A stretch of DNA of 64,000 bases, from NCBI GenBank assembly GCA_963751105.1, contig CAVVTG010000002.1, positions 1,488,001-1,552,000 of the forward strand, in the 5' to 3' direction. Below are positions 27,301 through 39,166 of this stretch, piece by piece. Under the pieces are notes generated by a model that ran no database searches, was not told where the DNA came from, and worked only from the letters and a program-made list of their open reading frames with translations. The position numbers were made by a program, and so were the translations under genes. Within the stretch, counting starts at the first letter, position 1; the number at the start of each line of letters is the position of its first letter. The DNA comes from JACVRW01 sp963751105 (GTDB lineage Bacteria > Actinomycetota > Thermoleophilia > Solirubrobacterales > Thermoleophilaceae).

Positions 27301-28602
27301 CTAGGCGGGCACGCGCTCGGAGGCCACGCGCTCGATGCGCGCGCCCAGGGCCCGCAGCCGCTCGTCGATGCGCTCGTAACCACGGTCGATCTCGCGGATG
27401 TTCGCGATCTCGGACGTGCCGTCGGCGCACAGCGCGGCGATGAGCAGGGCCATGCCCGCGCGGATGTCCGGACTGGAGAGCCGCTCACCGTGAAGCCGGC
27501 TCGGGCCGCTCACGACCGCGCGATGCGGGTCGCAGACGATCACCCGAGCGCCCATCGAGACCAGCTTGTCGACGAAGAACAGCCGGTTCTCGAACATCTT
27601 CTCGTGGATCAGGACCAGGCCCTCGGCCTGGGTGGCCATCGCGAGCGCGATGCTCGTGAGGTCGGCCGGGAAGGCGGGCCACGGCCCGTCCTCGATCTTC
27701 GACACGGCATCGCCCTCGTCCGAGCGGATGCGCAGTCGCTGTCCGGCCGGCACGAGCACGTCGTTGCCGTCGTACTCGATGCTGCAGCCCAGCCGCTCGA
27801 ATGCCAGCTTGGTCATGCGCAGGTCGTCCGGCAGGCAGCCCTGGATGCGTAGCTCGCCGCCCGTGCAGGCGGCCAGCGCGATGAAGGAGCCGATCTCGAT
27901 GTGATCGGGGCCGATCGCGTGGTCGGCGCCCCCGAGCTCCTCCTGGCCGTGAACGATCATCAGGTTGGAGCCGATGCCCTCGATGCGCGCACCCATCTGC
28001 ATGAGCAGCCGGGCCAGATCCTGCACGTGGGGCTCGGACGCCGCGTTGTGGATCACGGTCGAGCCCGGGGTCAGCGCCGCAGCCATCAGGGCGTTCTCCG
28101 TGGCCATCACCGAGGGCTCGTCCATGAAGAAGTCGCAGGCGTGCAGCCCGTCTGGGGCGTGGAGGTGGAAGTAGGAGCGATCGGCGGCCACCTCGGCGCC
28201 GAGCGCGCGGAAGGCGTCGAGATGCGGGTCGAGGCGCCGGCGCCCGATCACGTCGCCGCCCGGCGGCGGCATGTCGGCCCGGCCGAAGCGGGCCAGCATG
28301 GGCCCGGCGAGCAGGAACGACGCGCGGATGCGCTCGGCCCACTCGCGGTCCACGTCGGTGCGCGAGACCTCGTCGGCGTGCAGCGCGACCACGTTCTCGT
28401 CGCGCCACTCGACCTTCACGTCCAGGCGGCGCAGGAGCTCGAGCATGGCCTCCACGTCGCGGATGCGCGGGATGTTCCGCAGCACCACCTCCTCGCGCGT
28501 CAGGAGCGACGCTGCGATGACCGGGAGCGCGGCATTCTTGTTTCCTGCGGGGGCGATGGTCCCGGAGAGGGGAGCCCCGCCCTCGATGATGAACTTCTGC
28601 AT
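27301..28602 (-). CDS. murA: UDP-N-acetylglucosamine 1-carboxyvinyltransferase with Asp in place of active-site Cys
   Basis: First committed peptidoglycan step: transfers enolpyruvate from PEP to UDP-GlcNAc. 433 aa EPT fold. N-terminal GTIAPAGNKNAALPVIAASLL (Lys22/Asn23 site). The catalytic loop reads PPPGGDVIGRRRLDPH: residue 117 is Asp (codon 28254-28252) where most enzymes have the fosfomycin-reactive Cys; Asp here is known in mycobacterial and chlamydial MurA and confers fosfomycin resistance. Also TNIREIDRGYER-like ending NIREIDRGYERIDERL. hisZ follows at once, so the his genes may share its promoter. Confidence 0.93.
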   Translation of the reverse strand: MQKFIIEGGAPLSGTIAPAGNKNAALPVIAASLLTREEVVLRNIPRIRDVEAMLELLRRLDVKVEWRDENVVALHADEVSRTDVDREWAERIRASFLLAGPMLARFGRADMPPPGGDVIGRRRLDPHLDAFRALGAEVAADRSYFHLHAPDGLHACDFFMDEPSVMATENALMAAALTPGSTVIHNAASEPHVQDLARLLMQMGARIEGIGSNLMIVHGQEELGGADHAIGPDHIEIGSFIALAACTGGELRIQGCLPDDLRMTKLAFERLGCSIEYDGNDVLVPAGQRLRIRSDEGDAVSKIEDGPWPAFPADLTSIALAMATQAEGLVLIHEKMFENRLFFVDKLVSMGARVIVCDPHRAVVSGPSRLHGERLSSPDIRAGMALLIAALCADGTSEIANIREIDRGYERIDERLRALGARIERVASERVPA

Positions 28603-28687
28603 GCAGGGTTTCTTCCGGGGAAAGGGACTGCGAAGCGGCACGCCGACCGCCGCGCCGCGAGATTCCGCCCTTCCGAGCGGCCGGGCA

Positions 28688-28739
28688 AGGGTATCGAAGG
28701 CCATCTCGCACGAGGTTCGGTATTGCCGCCGGATACCCT
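28688..28739. promoter_or_regulatory. Divergent promoter region murA / HD-domain gene
   Basis: Two TACCCT boxes face outward within an inverted repeat AGGGTATC ... GATACCCT. The plus-strand box (28734-28739) ends 9 nt before the ATG at 28749, suggesting a leaderless transcript. The minus-strand box (28693-28688) would give murA a leader of about 80 nt. No convincing -35 elements. Confidence 0.45.
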
Positions 28740-28748
28740 GCCGGGGCC

Positions 28749-29324
28749 ATGGCCCAGCCCACCCGCGAAGAAGCCTGGGCCCTCGTCTGCGAGTGGACCG
28801 AGTCCGAGTCGCTGCGCAAGCACATGCTCGGCGTGGAGACCGCCATGCGCGCCTACGCTCGCGAATGGGGCGAGGACGAGGAGCTGTGGGGCGCCACCGG
28901 GCTGCTCCACGACCTCGACTACGAGCGCTATCCCGATCTGTCCACCGGGCACCCGCGCAGGGCGCTGGAGCTGTTTGAGCAGCGCGATTACCCGCAGGAG
29001 CTGATCGACGCCGTGGCGGGCCACGCCACCTTCCTCGGCGTGCCGAGGGAGACGCGTATGGCCAAGACGCTGTACGCCGTGGACGAGCTCTCGGGCTTCA
29101 TCTCCGCCTGCGCCTACGTGCGCCCCGACGGGGTCCACGGTATGACCCCCAAGTCGGTCAAGAAGAAGCTCAAGCAGCCGAGCTTCGCCGCGGGCGTCAA
29201 CCGCGACGAGGTGCGCGAGGGGGCCGAGGAGCTGGGCGTGGACTTCGACCAGCACGTGGCCTTTGTGATCGGCGCGCTCGAGGAGCGGGCCGGCGACCTG
29301 GGCCTGGGTCCGCGCGAGGGCTGA
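28749..29324 (+). CDS. HD-domain hydrolase family protein
   Basis: Predicted metal-dependent phosphohydrolase, 191 aa, substrate unknown. HD motif: LRKHMLGVETAMRAYA (first His), GATGLLHDLDYERYPDL (His-Asp pair), DAVAGHATFLG (third His), LYAVDELSGFISACAYV (final Asp). The C-terminal half, KSVKKKLKQPSFAAGVNRDEV, is typical of an uncharacterised HDIG subgroup in bacteria and archaea. Monocistronic; converges on the zinc-ribbon gene. Confidence 0.82.
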   Translation: MAQPTREEAWALVCEWTESESLRKHMLGVETAMRAYAREWGEDEELWGATGLLHDLDYERYPDLSTGHPRRALELFEQRDYPQELIDAVAGHATFLGVPRETRMAKTLYAVDELSGFISACAYVRPDGVHGMTPKSVKKKLKQPSFAAGVNRDEVREGAEELGVDFDQHVAFVIGALEERAGDLGLGPREG

Positions 29325-29355
29325 GCGCCGGTCGCGTTCCGCTCCGCGCCGGCGC
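29325..29355. terminator. Candidate bidirectional hairpin between convergent genes
   Basis: GCGCCGG (29325-29331) pairs with CCGGCGC (29349-29355) around a 17-nt loop, exactly filling the gap between the convergent HD and zinc-ribbon genes. No T-run follows on either strand, so termination is only inferred from position. Confidence 0.3.
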
Positions 29356-29696
29356 TACCGCCAACGGCCGCCGGCCTTGGCCCACTCGGCCAGGTGGCCG
29401 ACGGAGCAGAAGCCGTCCGGAATCCGATGCTCGCCGCGGTGGCGCACCGCCAGCACGCGCACCTCGCCCAGGGGCTCGCCGCAGTGGGCGCACTCGTCCA
29501 GCGAATCGCTGAGCCCGGAGGGCTCCTCGAGCTCGCCCGGCTCCCAGTGCGGTCCCTGAACGAACCAGGGAAACACGTGCTCCAGGCGGCAGAAGACCGC
29601 TCTGCGGGCGCCCGGCACCTCCTCGGCGCGCCAGCCGTCCTCGCGTTCCACCGCGTTCCCGCACCAGGAGCATTGCTCGATAGATTGCGCGCTCAT
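29355..29696 (-). CDS. Small zinc-ribbon-like protein with paired CxxC motifs
   Basis: 113 aa, cytoplasmic, function unknown. Two CxxC knuckles, CSWCGN near residue 9 and CAHCGE near residue 69, plus further Cys (VFCRLEHVF, GFCSVGHLAEW) that resemble MYM/TRASH-type metal-binding ends. The start ATG at 29696 overlaps the oppositely oriented ATG of the dehydrogenase gene through the shared palindrome CATG. A GATAAT box at 29723-29718, inside that neighbour, could be its -10. Confidence 0.7.
   Translation of the reverse strand: MSAQSIEQCSWCGNAVEREDGWRAEEVPGARRAVFCRLEHVFPWFVQGPHWEPGELEEPSGLSDSLDECAHCGEPLGEVRVLAVRHRGEHRIPDGFCSVGHLAEWAKAGGRWR
29681..29686 (+). promoter_or_regulatory. -10 box of the dehydrogenase gene
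   Basis: TAGATT ends 8 nt before the ATG at 29695, with no Shine-Dalgarno; leaderless start likely. The box lies inside the coding region of the divergent zinc-ribbon gene. Confidence 0.45.
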
Positions 29697-30783
29697 GTCC
29701 GACCAGCTCGAAATTATCGTCCTGGAGGGAGACGAGACCGGCCAGGAGCTGCTCGAGCAGTCGCTGCGGGTGCTCGATCCGTCCGTGACCAAGGTGCCGG
29801 TGGAGCTCGAGCACTACGACCTGTCGCTGGCCAACCGGCGAAGCACCGCCAACGAGGTGGTCGAGCGAGCGGCGGAGGCAATGCGCGAGGCCCGCTTCGG
29901 CATCAAGGCGGCCACGATCACGCCCGAGGGCGCCGAGGACGTGGGCAGCCCCAACCGGCTGCTGCGGGAGGCCATCAACGGCCAGGTGATCATTCGCACC
30001 GGCCGGCGCATCCCCGGCGTGACCCCCGTGGCGGGCGTGCACTACCCGATCGCCGTGGTGCGCATGGCGGTGGGCGACGCCTACGGTGCCGAGCAGTGGC
30101 GGGTCGAGGAGGACGGCGATGAGGTGGCCTACCGCACAGAGCGCATCACCCGCAGCGTGTGCCGTGCGGTGGCCGAGTTCAGCTTCCGCACGGCGGAGCG
30201 CATCCACGGCCGCGTCTACGGGGGCCCCAAGTGGACGGTGAGCCCGGTGTACGAGGGCATGCTCAAGGAGGAGATGGACGCCGCGGCCCTGCGCCATGGC
30301 GACGTGCCCTACAGCCCCGTGCTGATCGACGCCACCTACGCCGGTCTGATCTCGGGAGCGGCCGACGCGCCGCTCGTCATCCCCGCCCTCAACCGGGACG
30401 GCGACTGCCTCTCCGACTTGGTGATGCCCATGTTCGGCTCGATCGCCGGCGCGGAGTCCGTGCTCGTGGCCTTCGACGACGAGTTCGAGCCCAGCGTCGT
30501 GATGGCCGAAGCTCCCCACGGCACGGCGCCGGCGCTCCTGGGCAAGAACATCGCGAACCCGATGGCGATGATCCTGGCCGCCGCCGCGGTGCTCCACTAC
30601 GCCTCGACCGTCGGCCACCAGGGCGCCGAGACGGCCTCCCGAGCCATCTACGAATCGGTGCTCGAGGCCACGGCCACCGGCGTGCGCACTCCCGACCTCG
30701 GCGGGCACGCCAGCACCAGCGAGTTCACCGACGAGGTGATCGGGCGGGTGCGCACCAAGATCGACATCTGGGCCTCGCTGTGA
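29695..30783 (+). CDS. Isocitrate/isopropylmalate dehydrogenase family protein
   Basis: NAD(P)-dependent beta-decarboxylating dehydrogenase, 362 aa. N-terminal IIVLEGDETGQELLEQ, substrate and phosphate region GSPNRLLREAINGQVIIRTGRRIPGV, metal-binding NRDGDCLSDLVMPMFGSIAGAESV, cofactor loop APHGTAPALLGKNIANPMAMI. The true leuB lies at 50-51 kb, and this one diverges in the substrate loop, so isocitrate or another 2-hydroxy acid is the likelier substrate; I cannot decide from motifs. Monocistronic. Confidence 0.8.
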   Translation: MSDQLEIIVLEGDETGQELLEQSLRVLDPSVTKVPVELEHYDLSLANRRSTANEVVERAAEAMREARFGIKAATITPEGAEDVGSPNRLLREAINGQVIIRTGRRIPGVTPVAGVHYPIAVVRMAVGDAYGAEQWRVEEDGDEVAYRTERITRSVCRAVAEFSFRTAERIHGRVYGGPKWTVSPVYEGMLKEEMDAAALRHGDVPYSPVLIDATYAGLISGAADAPLVIPALNRDGDCLSDLVMPMFGSIAGAESVLVAFDDEFEPSVVMAEAPHGTAPALLGKNIANPMAMILAAAAVLHYASTVGHQGAETASRAIYESVLEATATGVRTPDLGGHASTSEFTDEVIGRVRTKIDIWASL

Positions 30784-30794
30784 TCAAGAGGGCT

Positions 30795-31802
30795 CTAGCG
30801 ACGCGCGGCGCGTTCCCGCTTCGGATGCATGCTGTGCCCCACTGGTAGCCCCGCGGCGCTGCGCGCCGGGTCGTTCAGGTGCTTGCGTCGCTGCCTGACG
30901 TAGTAGCGCCGCTGCACGAACAGCGTGACCACGCCCGCGAGCGTGATCGCGATCAGGTTGATCGCCAGCTGCGCCGCCGCGCCGAGCGCTTCCGAGGAGT
31001 CTCCGAAAGCCACGCCCACAGCGATGTTGGCCGCCGCGGGGATCGTGGTCACGGAGATCAGCACGCCGATCAGGGCGCCTGACTTGGTGCTGGTCAGCGA
31101 CAACATGCCGGCGGTGCCGGCCACGTAGGCCACGAAGAACGAGAAGAAGTCGGGATTGGAGATGAAGCCCGTGAGGACGTCGTCGGTGACCTGGTAGTCG
31201 TCCTTCAGGCCGGTCCAGCGAAACACCGCGACGGTCAGAAGCGTCAGGGCGATGCCCACCGGGAAGCCCACGGCCAGCGCCGCCAGGGAGCGCTTGGCAA
31301 GCTGCTTCTGCCGCTGCACGAGAGCCACCGAGAGCCCGGCGAGCGGGCCGAACTCGGGCCCGACCACCATCGCGCCCACGATCAGGATCGGCTGGTCGAA
31401 CAGGATTCCCACCGCGGCGATCTGCATCGCCAGAACCATGAAGGTCACGAAGCTGATCGACAGCTCCGTGTCCTCGCTCGTGCGCTGCTGGACCTCCTCC
31501 CACACCACGGCGTCCGAGGGCAGGCCGGGCGCGGCCCGCTCGGCCTCGACGGCGGCGTCGGAGATCGTGGTGTCCACGTGCTCGATGGCGATGGAGCCGA
31601 CGCGCGGGATGTCGAGCTCCTTGAGGTCGGCCAGGATCACGCTCGCCTCCTCCTTGGCCACATCGCAGAGGATCACGTCGCCCTCAGGCTTCTGGGCGGC
31701 TGCGTGGAGATGCACGACGTTGATCACGGCGGGGGAGCCGCACAGCAGCTCGAGCGCCTGGTGGGCGATCGCCTCCGGCGCCACGATGCGCAGGTGGATC
31801 AT
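30795..31802 (-). CDS. DUF389 family membrane protein
   Basis: 335 aa. A cytoplasmic N-terminal domain of about 120 residues (HLRIVAPEAIAHQALELL...) precedes about six membrane segments, among them FDQPILIVGAMVVGPEFGPLAGLSVALVQ, the hallmark of DUF389/TIGR00341 proteins; the tail is basic. Function unknown in the family. The ATG overlaps the stop of the upstream thioesterase gene (ATGA), so the two are co-translated. Confidence 0.85.
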   Translation of the reverse strand: MIHLRIVAPEAIAHQALELLCGSPAVINVVHLHAAAQKPEGDVILCDVAKEEASVILADLKELDIPRVGSIAIEHVDTTISDAAVEAERAAPGLPSDAVVWEEVQQRTSEDTELSISFVTFMVLAMQIAAVGILFDQPILIVGAMVVGPEFGPLAGLSVALVQRQKQLAKRSLAALAVGFPVGIALTLLTVAVFRWTGLKDDYQVTDDVLTGFISNPDFFSFFVAYVAGTAGMLSLTSTKSGALIGVLISVTTIPAAANIAVGVAFGDSSEALGAAAQLAINLIAITLAGVVTLFVQRRYYVRQRRKHLNDPARSAAGLPVGHSMHPKRERAARR

Positions 31803-32239
31803 CGCGGGGCTCGCTCGGGCTCTGCGGCAGCGGCATAGCGTTCGAGCCCCGTGCGCACGTGGGCGGGAATCTGGGTCTTCTCGTACGAGTCCGCGTCGAC
31901 GAAGACATGTCGCAGCTCGCCCTCGACCAGGGTCTGCCCGTCGCTCGCCCGCTCCACGTCGATGCGGGTGACGCTCGAGGTCGCCCCGATCCGGACCACG
32001 GTGGCCACCAGATCGATCTCGTCGTCGAAGCGCGCGGAGCCTCGGTAGCGCACGCTGGCCTCAGCCACCATGGCGTCCACGCCGTCGTCGATCAGCCCGG
32101 CATAGGACCCGAAGGCCACCCGCCACAGCTCGGTCATGGCGACATCGAAGTAGACGAGGTAGTTCGCGTAGAAGACCACGCCCTGCGGGTCGCACTCGTC
32201 GAAGCGCACCCGCAGCCGGTGGCGAAACTCCTCGCTCAT
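31799..32239 (-). CDS. Acyl-CoA thioesterase, 4HBT hotdog family
   Basis: 146 aa single hotdog domain that cleaves acyl-CoA thioesters. The active-site signature VRFDECDPQGVVFYANYLVYFD carries the catalytic Asp and the helix of YbgC/4-hydroxybenzoyl-CoA thioesterases. AEASVRYRGSARFDDEIDL and VEGELRHVFVD are the later strands. Substrate unknown. Coupled to the DUF389 gene. Promoter box TAGGCT 9 nt from the ATG. Confidence 0.87.
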   Translation of the reverse strand: MSEEFRHRLRVRFDECDPQGVVFYANYLVYFDVAMTELWRVAFGSYAGLIDDGVDAMVAEASVRYRGSARFDDEIDLVATVVRIGATSSVTRIDVERASDGQTLVEGELRHVFVDADSYEKTQIPAHVRTGLERYAAAAEPERAPR

Positions 32240-32248
32240 GCTCCGGCC

Positions 32249-32254
32249 AGCCTA
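32249..32254 (-). promoter_or_regulatory. -10 box of thioesterase-DUF389 operon
   Basis: TAGGCT on the minus strand ends 9 nt before the ATG at 32239; probable leaderless start. Confidence 0.45.
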
Positions 32255-32361
32255 TCGGGGCCGCTTGCGGCCGCTCTCCCGTGCTCTCGCAGACGGCCGT
32301 GCACGGAAAGTTGCAGCAAATAGCGCCTTCCGTCCGGAGCGGAACGTACCTTCACGAACGC

Positions 32362-32730
32362 ATGTTCCCACGGTTCAGAGAGCAGATCGGCACGGCGCTC
32401 GACCTGGTGGTCGAGTTCTCGACACTGGGCGAATACCGCCTGAGCGTGTCCCCCACGCCGGGCGCCCCGAGTGCCCCCGCCGACGCTCCTGGCCACGCTC
32501 CGCGGCTGGGAGGCGCCGGCGACCCCATCGCCGAGCGCGCCGCGGTCAGCGCAGGCGTCGCGGGCGGGGCGGCCGGCACGGTGCCGGCCGCGACCCCCGC
32601 GGCGGCGCGCCTGGCCTCGTCCGCTCCCTGCCGGGGCGATCGCCGGCGCGTCGTGCGCGAGCCCAAGACGCGGGCGCGCGTGCGCAAGGGCGCTCCGGTG
32701 GCGCTCGAGCAGCTCTGCCTGGCCGTCTGA
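32362..32730 (+). CDS. Hypothetical protein, Ala/Pro-rich with basic tail
   Basis: 122 aa, not recognised. The N-terminus (FPRFREQIGTALDLVVEFSTL, then GEYRL) looks like a structured amphipathic segment. An Ala/Pro/Gly-rich low-complexity middle follows, then a basic end (CRGDRRRVVREPKTRARVRKG). Start chosen at the ATG 9 nt below a TACCTT box (32347-32352), matching the leaderless pattern of neighbours. It converges on the HD-like gene. Coding status is moderate because GC-rich antisense frames are also open. Confidence 0.5.
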   Translation: MFPRFREQIGTALDLVVEFSTLGEYRLSVSPTPGAPSAPADAPGHAPRLGGAGDPIAERAAVSAGVAGGAAGTVPAATPAAARLASSAPCRGDRRRVVREPKTRARVRKGAPVALEQLCLAV

Positions 32731-32745
32731 GCGAGGCGCGACACC

Positions 32746-33348
32746 TCAGTCGTCAGCTTCCCGTCCGTCGCGATCGGCCAACTGGCCCGTGAACCAGCGA
32801 AACGGCTCCGGGTCCTTTCCCTCGGTCGAGCCGTCGAGCTCCACGAAGCGAACGAACAGCTCCACGTCCGGTAGGCGCGCGAGCAGCCGCGCGACCGCCC
32901 TGGGACGCTGCCCCGTGTGAAACCGTCGCACCCGGCGCCACAGGTGATAGGGGCGATCATGGAGCTCGATCACCGCCAGCAGGCGTTCGACGGCCGTGTA
33001 TCGCTCGGCGAAGCGCCGCGCGCGGGCGGCGTGGTGGTTGGGGCCGACGTGGGGCAGCCAGTCGTGCTCGCGGTACTTGAACGAATCGTGCACCAAGGCG
33101 ATGAAGCGCAGATCGGACCGGCGGTCTCCGCGCTCGGCCCAGCGGTCGATCTGGCTCAGGAGATCGGCCACGTGGCGGGCCACGTTGCCCTCCGGGTGCC
33201 CGGGCCTGGGCTCTCCCCAAGCCAGGCCACGCACCAACTCCGGATCGGCGGCGACCGCCGTCTCAAGTGCGTTCTCGGGCTCGAAGCCCTCGATCAGGTC
33301 GCCGGCCGTCCGCGGACGGTCAGTCGACCGATTCCGCGTGCCAGACAT
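32746..33348 (-). CDS. HD-superfamily-like protein
   Basis: About 200 aa. Ordered His/Asp residues fit a metal phosphohydrolase: GHPEGNVARHVADLL (His), FIALVHDSFKYREHDW (His-Asp), GPNHHAARARRFAERY, VIELHDRPYHLW (His-Asp). Function unknown. The ATG at 33348 lies 29 nt inside the end of the upstream membrane-protein gene, suggesting coupling; a longer reading frame exists but its upstream part is a shadow of that gene. Confidence 0.7.
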   Translation of the reverse strand: MSGTRNRSTDRPRTAGDLIEGFEPENALETAVAADPELVRGLAWGEPRPGHPEGNVARHVADLLSQIDRWAERGDRRSDLRFIALVHDSFKYREHDWLPHVGPNHHAARARRFAERYTAVERLLAVIELHDRPYHLWRRVRRFHTGQRPRAVARLLARLPDVELFVRFVELDGSTEGKDPEPFRWFTGQLADRDGREADD

Positions 33349-33727
33349 CACCCTCGCGGGCGAGGACGACACGAGCCTCCTGGCCGTCTCCGGCCACCGC
33401 CACGAACTGCGCGCGGTCCTCGTCCACTCCCGGGCGGTCGTCCACCAGGACCAGATGGAGGTCCTCGTAGCTCCAGTCGGGGCGCTCTCGGGAGAGCGCA
33501 TCCCGGGCCGTCGCGAGCATTGACTCGCGGTTCCAACCCCGGTCCAGCGCGGCGGCCTGCTGCAGAGCCGAGTCAGCCTCGGCAACGTCGCGCTCGAAGA
33601 CGCCGCTCAGGCGGCGGTCGCGTGCCTGCGCGCCGGCGAAGCCGAGGAGCAGCGCGATGGCGAAGACGACGCCCACGATGATCAGGATCAGGCCGAACGT
33701 GGAGATGGCGATGGGAGCGATGTACAT
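33320..33727 (-). CDS. Membrane-anchored small protein of unknown function
   Basis: 135 aa. One N-terminal transmembrane segment (FGLILIIVGVVFAIALLLGF), then a soluble domain with a helix (DVAEADSALQQAAALDRGWN), the sequence ESMLATARDALSRERPDW, and strands (DLHLVLVDDRPGVDED, FVAVAGDGQEARVVLAREGD). The pattern vaguely recalls Tim44/TIM-like NTF2 folds, unproven. Its -10 box (TAGACT, 33743-33738) touches the end of the rRNA-operon terminator T-run, 10 nt before the ATG. Confidence 0.65.
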   Translation of the reverse strand: MYIAPIAISTFGLILIIVGVVFAIALLLGFAGAQARDRRLSGVFERDVAEADSALQQAAALDRGWNRESMLATARDALSRERPDWSYEDLHLVLVDDRPGVDEDRAQFVAVAGDGQEARVVLAREGDVWHAESVD

Positions 33728-33737
33728 GGCGGCGCGC

Positions 33738-33743
33738 AGTCTA
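33738..33743 (-). promoter_or_regulatory. -10 box directly after rrn terminator
   Basis: TAGACT begins one base beyond the terminator T-run and ends 10 nt before the ATG at 33727; near-leaderless start for the membrane protein gene. Confidence 0.45.
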
Positions 33744-33774
33744 GAAAAAGCGGGGCCGCCCCGAGGGACGGCCC
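33744..33774 (-). terminator. rRNA operon terminator
   Basis: About 10-bp stem with one mismatch (33753-33762 pairing with 33765-33774) followed on the minus strand by CGC and five T. It lies 10 nt beyond the 5S 3' end and closes the rrn operon. Confidence 0.75.
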
Positions 33775-33783
33775 GAAGTTAAA

Positions 33784-33898
33784 TCGGCGGCGACCTACTC
33801 TCCCAGGGCCGCGAGGCCCAAGTACCATCGGCGCTGAGGGGCTTAACTGCTCTGTTCGGAATGGGAAGAGGTGTCTCCCCCTCGCTATCACCACCGAA
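33784..33898 (-). rRNA. rrf: 5S ribosomal RNA
   Basis: About 115 nt. The 5' TTCGGTGGTGATAGCGAGG pairs with the 3' GCCGCCGA. Internal landmarks are CCCATTCCGAACAGAGCAGT and GGGAGAGTAGGTC. Downstream of 23S and upstream of the terminator. Ends estimated from the terminal helix. Confidence 0.93.
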
Positions 33899-33934
33899 AA
33901 TTGGCGAGACGAAGCCCGGCCTGCGCCGGAATCC

Positions 33935-33971
33935 CGCCCTCGCCGAAGCTTGAAAACTGCACCGTTGGCCA
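33935..33971. repeat. 3' arm of the 23S processing stem
   Basis: 37 nt that are reverse-complementary to 37109-37145 at 35 of 37 positions. The two arms bracket 23S and would form the long RNase III substrate that releases pre-23S. This arm lies between 23S and 5S. Confidence 0.8.
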
Positions 33972-34013
33972 GCCTGCCGGCGAACCGGCAGGCCACGGAA
34001 GACCAAAAACATC

Positions 34014-37021
<3,008 letters not shown>

Positions 37022-37108
37022 GTGATCGTTGATAGCCGGCGCTCTCGAGCGGCCGCCGAAGCGATCGCTCTCGTACGCCGGCAACAACGGTGATCTTCCG
37101 TTGTTGTT

Positions 37109-37145
37109 TGGCCAACTGTGCAGTTTTCAAGGTTCGGCGAGGGCG
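37109..37145. repeat. 5' arm of the 23S processing stem
   Basis: Reverse complement of 33935-33971 (35/37). It sits about 90 nt before mature 23S and pairs with the 23S-5S spacer in the precursor. Confidence 0.8.
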
Positions 37146-37167
37146 CAACCGAGGGGATTCCCCGGCT

Positions 37168-37193
37168 GGTCTCTCAAAACTCAGCAGTACGTG
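37168..37193. repeat. 3' arm of the 16S processing stem
   Basis: 26 nt complementary to 39053-39078 with an uninterrupted 18-nt core (AAAACTCAGCAGTACGTG); lies about 105 nt downstream of the 16S 3' end. Confidence 0.8.
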
Positions 37194-37296
37194 AGCCGGC
37201 GTCCGTAGACGTCCGGCTCGACCAGGTTCGGTCGACGTTCTAGATGCGCCCACGGGCCATGAGGCCAATGGGCCGGCTCTGCCTTGCAGAGCTCCC

Positions 37297-38847
<1,551 letters not shown>

Positions 38848-39166
38848 GTCTGGCGTGGTTTCAAATCCGGACGGATCGAGGGAAACCCCGAGCCGGCCGG
38901 CTCCACTGTCAGATCAAGAGAGTTGTCAAGTCGTCAATGCCTATCCGCGTACACCGCGGAACGGGCTGGACTTGACGGGTTCTGTTCAGGCCCTTCGCGA
39001 ATCACCGAAGCAACTCGAGAAGGGTTCAAACCTGGACGCGACCTTTCGGTCGCACGTACTGCTGAGTTTTCAAAGACCGCTGCGTCCCTCAAGGGTGGGG
39101 ACTCCACCCACGTCTGTGACGCGACCGACCACTGTAGCACCGGACGCCAGGCTTCGCCAGCGGCGG
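38848..39166 (-). other. rRNA operon leader and promoter region
   Basis: 319 nt without a gene between tyrS and 16S. It contains the 5' arm of the 16S processing stem (39053-39078), a hairpin GCGACC-GAAA-GGTCGC at 39037-39052, and AT-richer text. Promoter candidates on the minus strand are TACAGT near 39136-39131 and close-set TTGACG/TTGACA hexamers near 38940-38920. None shows a clear matched -10, so the start site is undecided. Confidence 0.55.
39053..39078. repeat. 5' arm of the 16S processing stem
   Basis: Complement of 37168-37193; about 205 nt before the 16S 5' end. Pairing would enclose the whole 16S in a stalk for RNase III. Confidence 0.8.
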
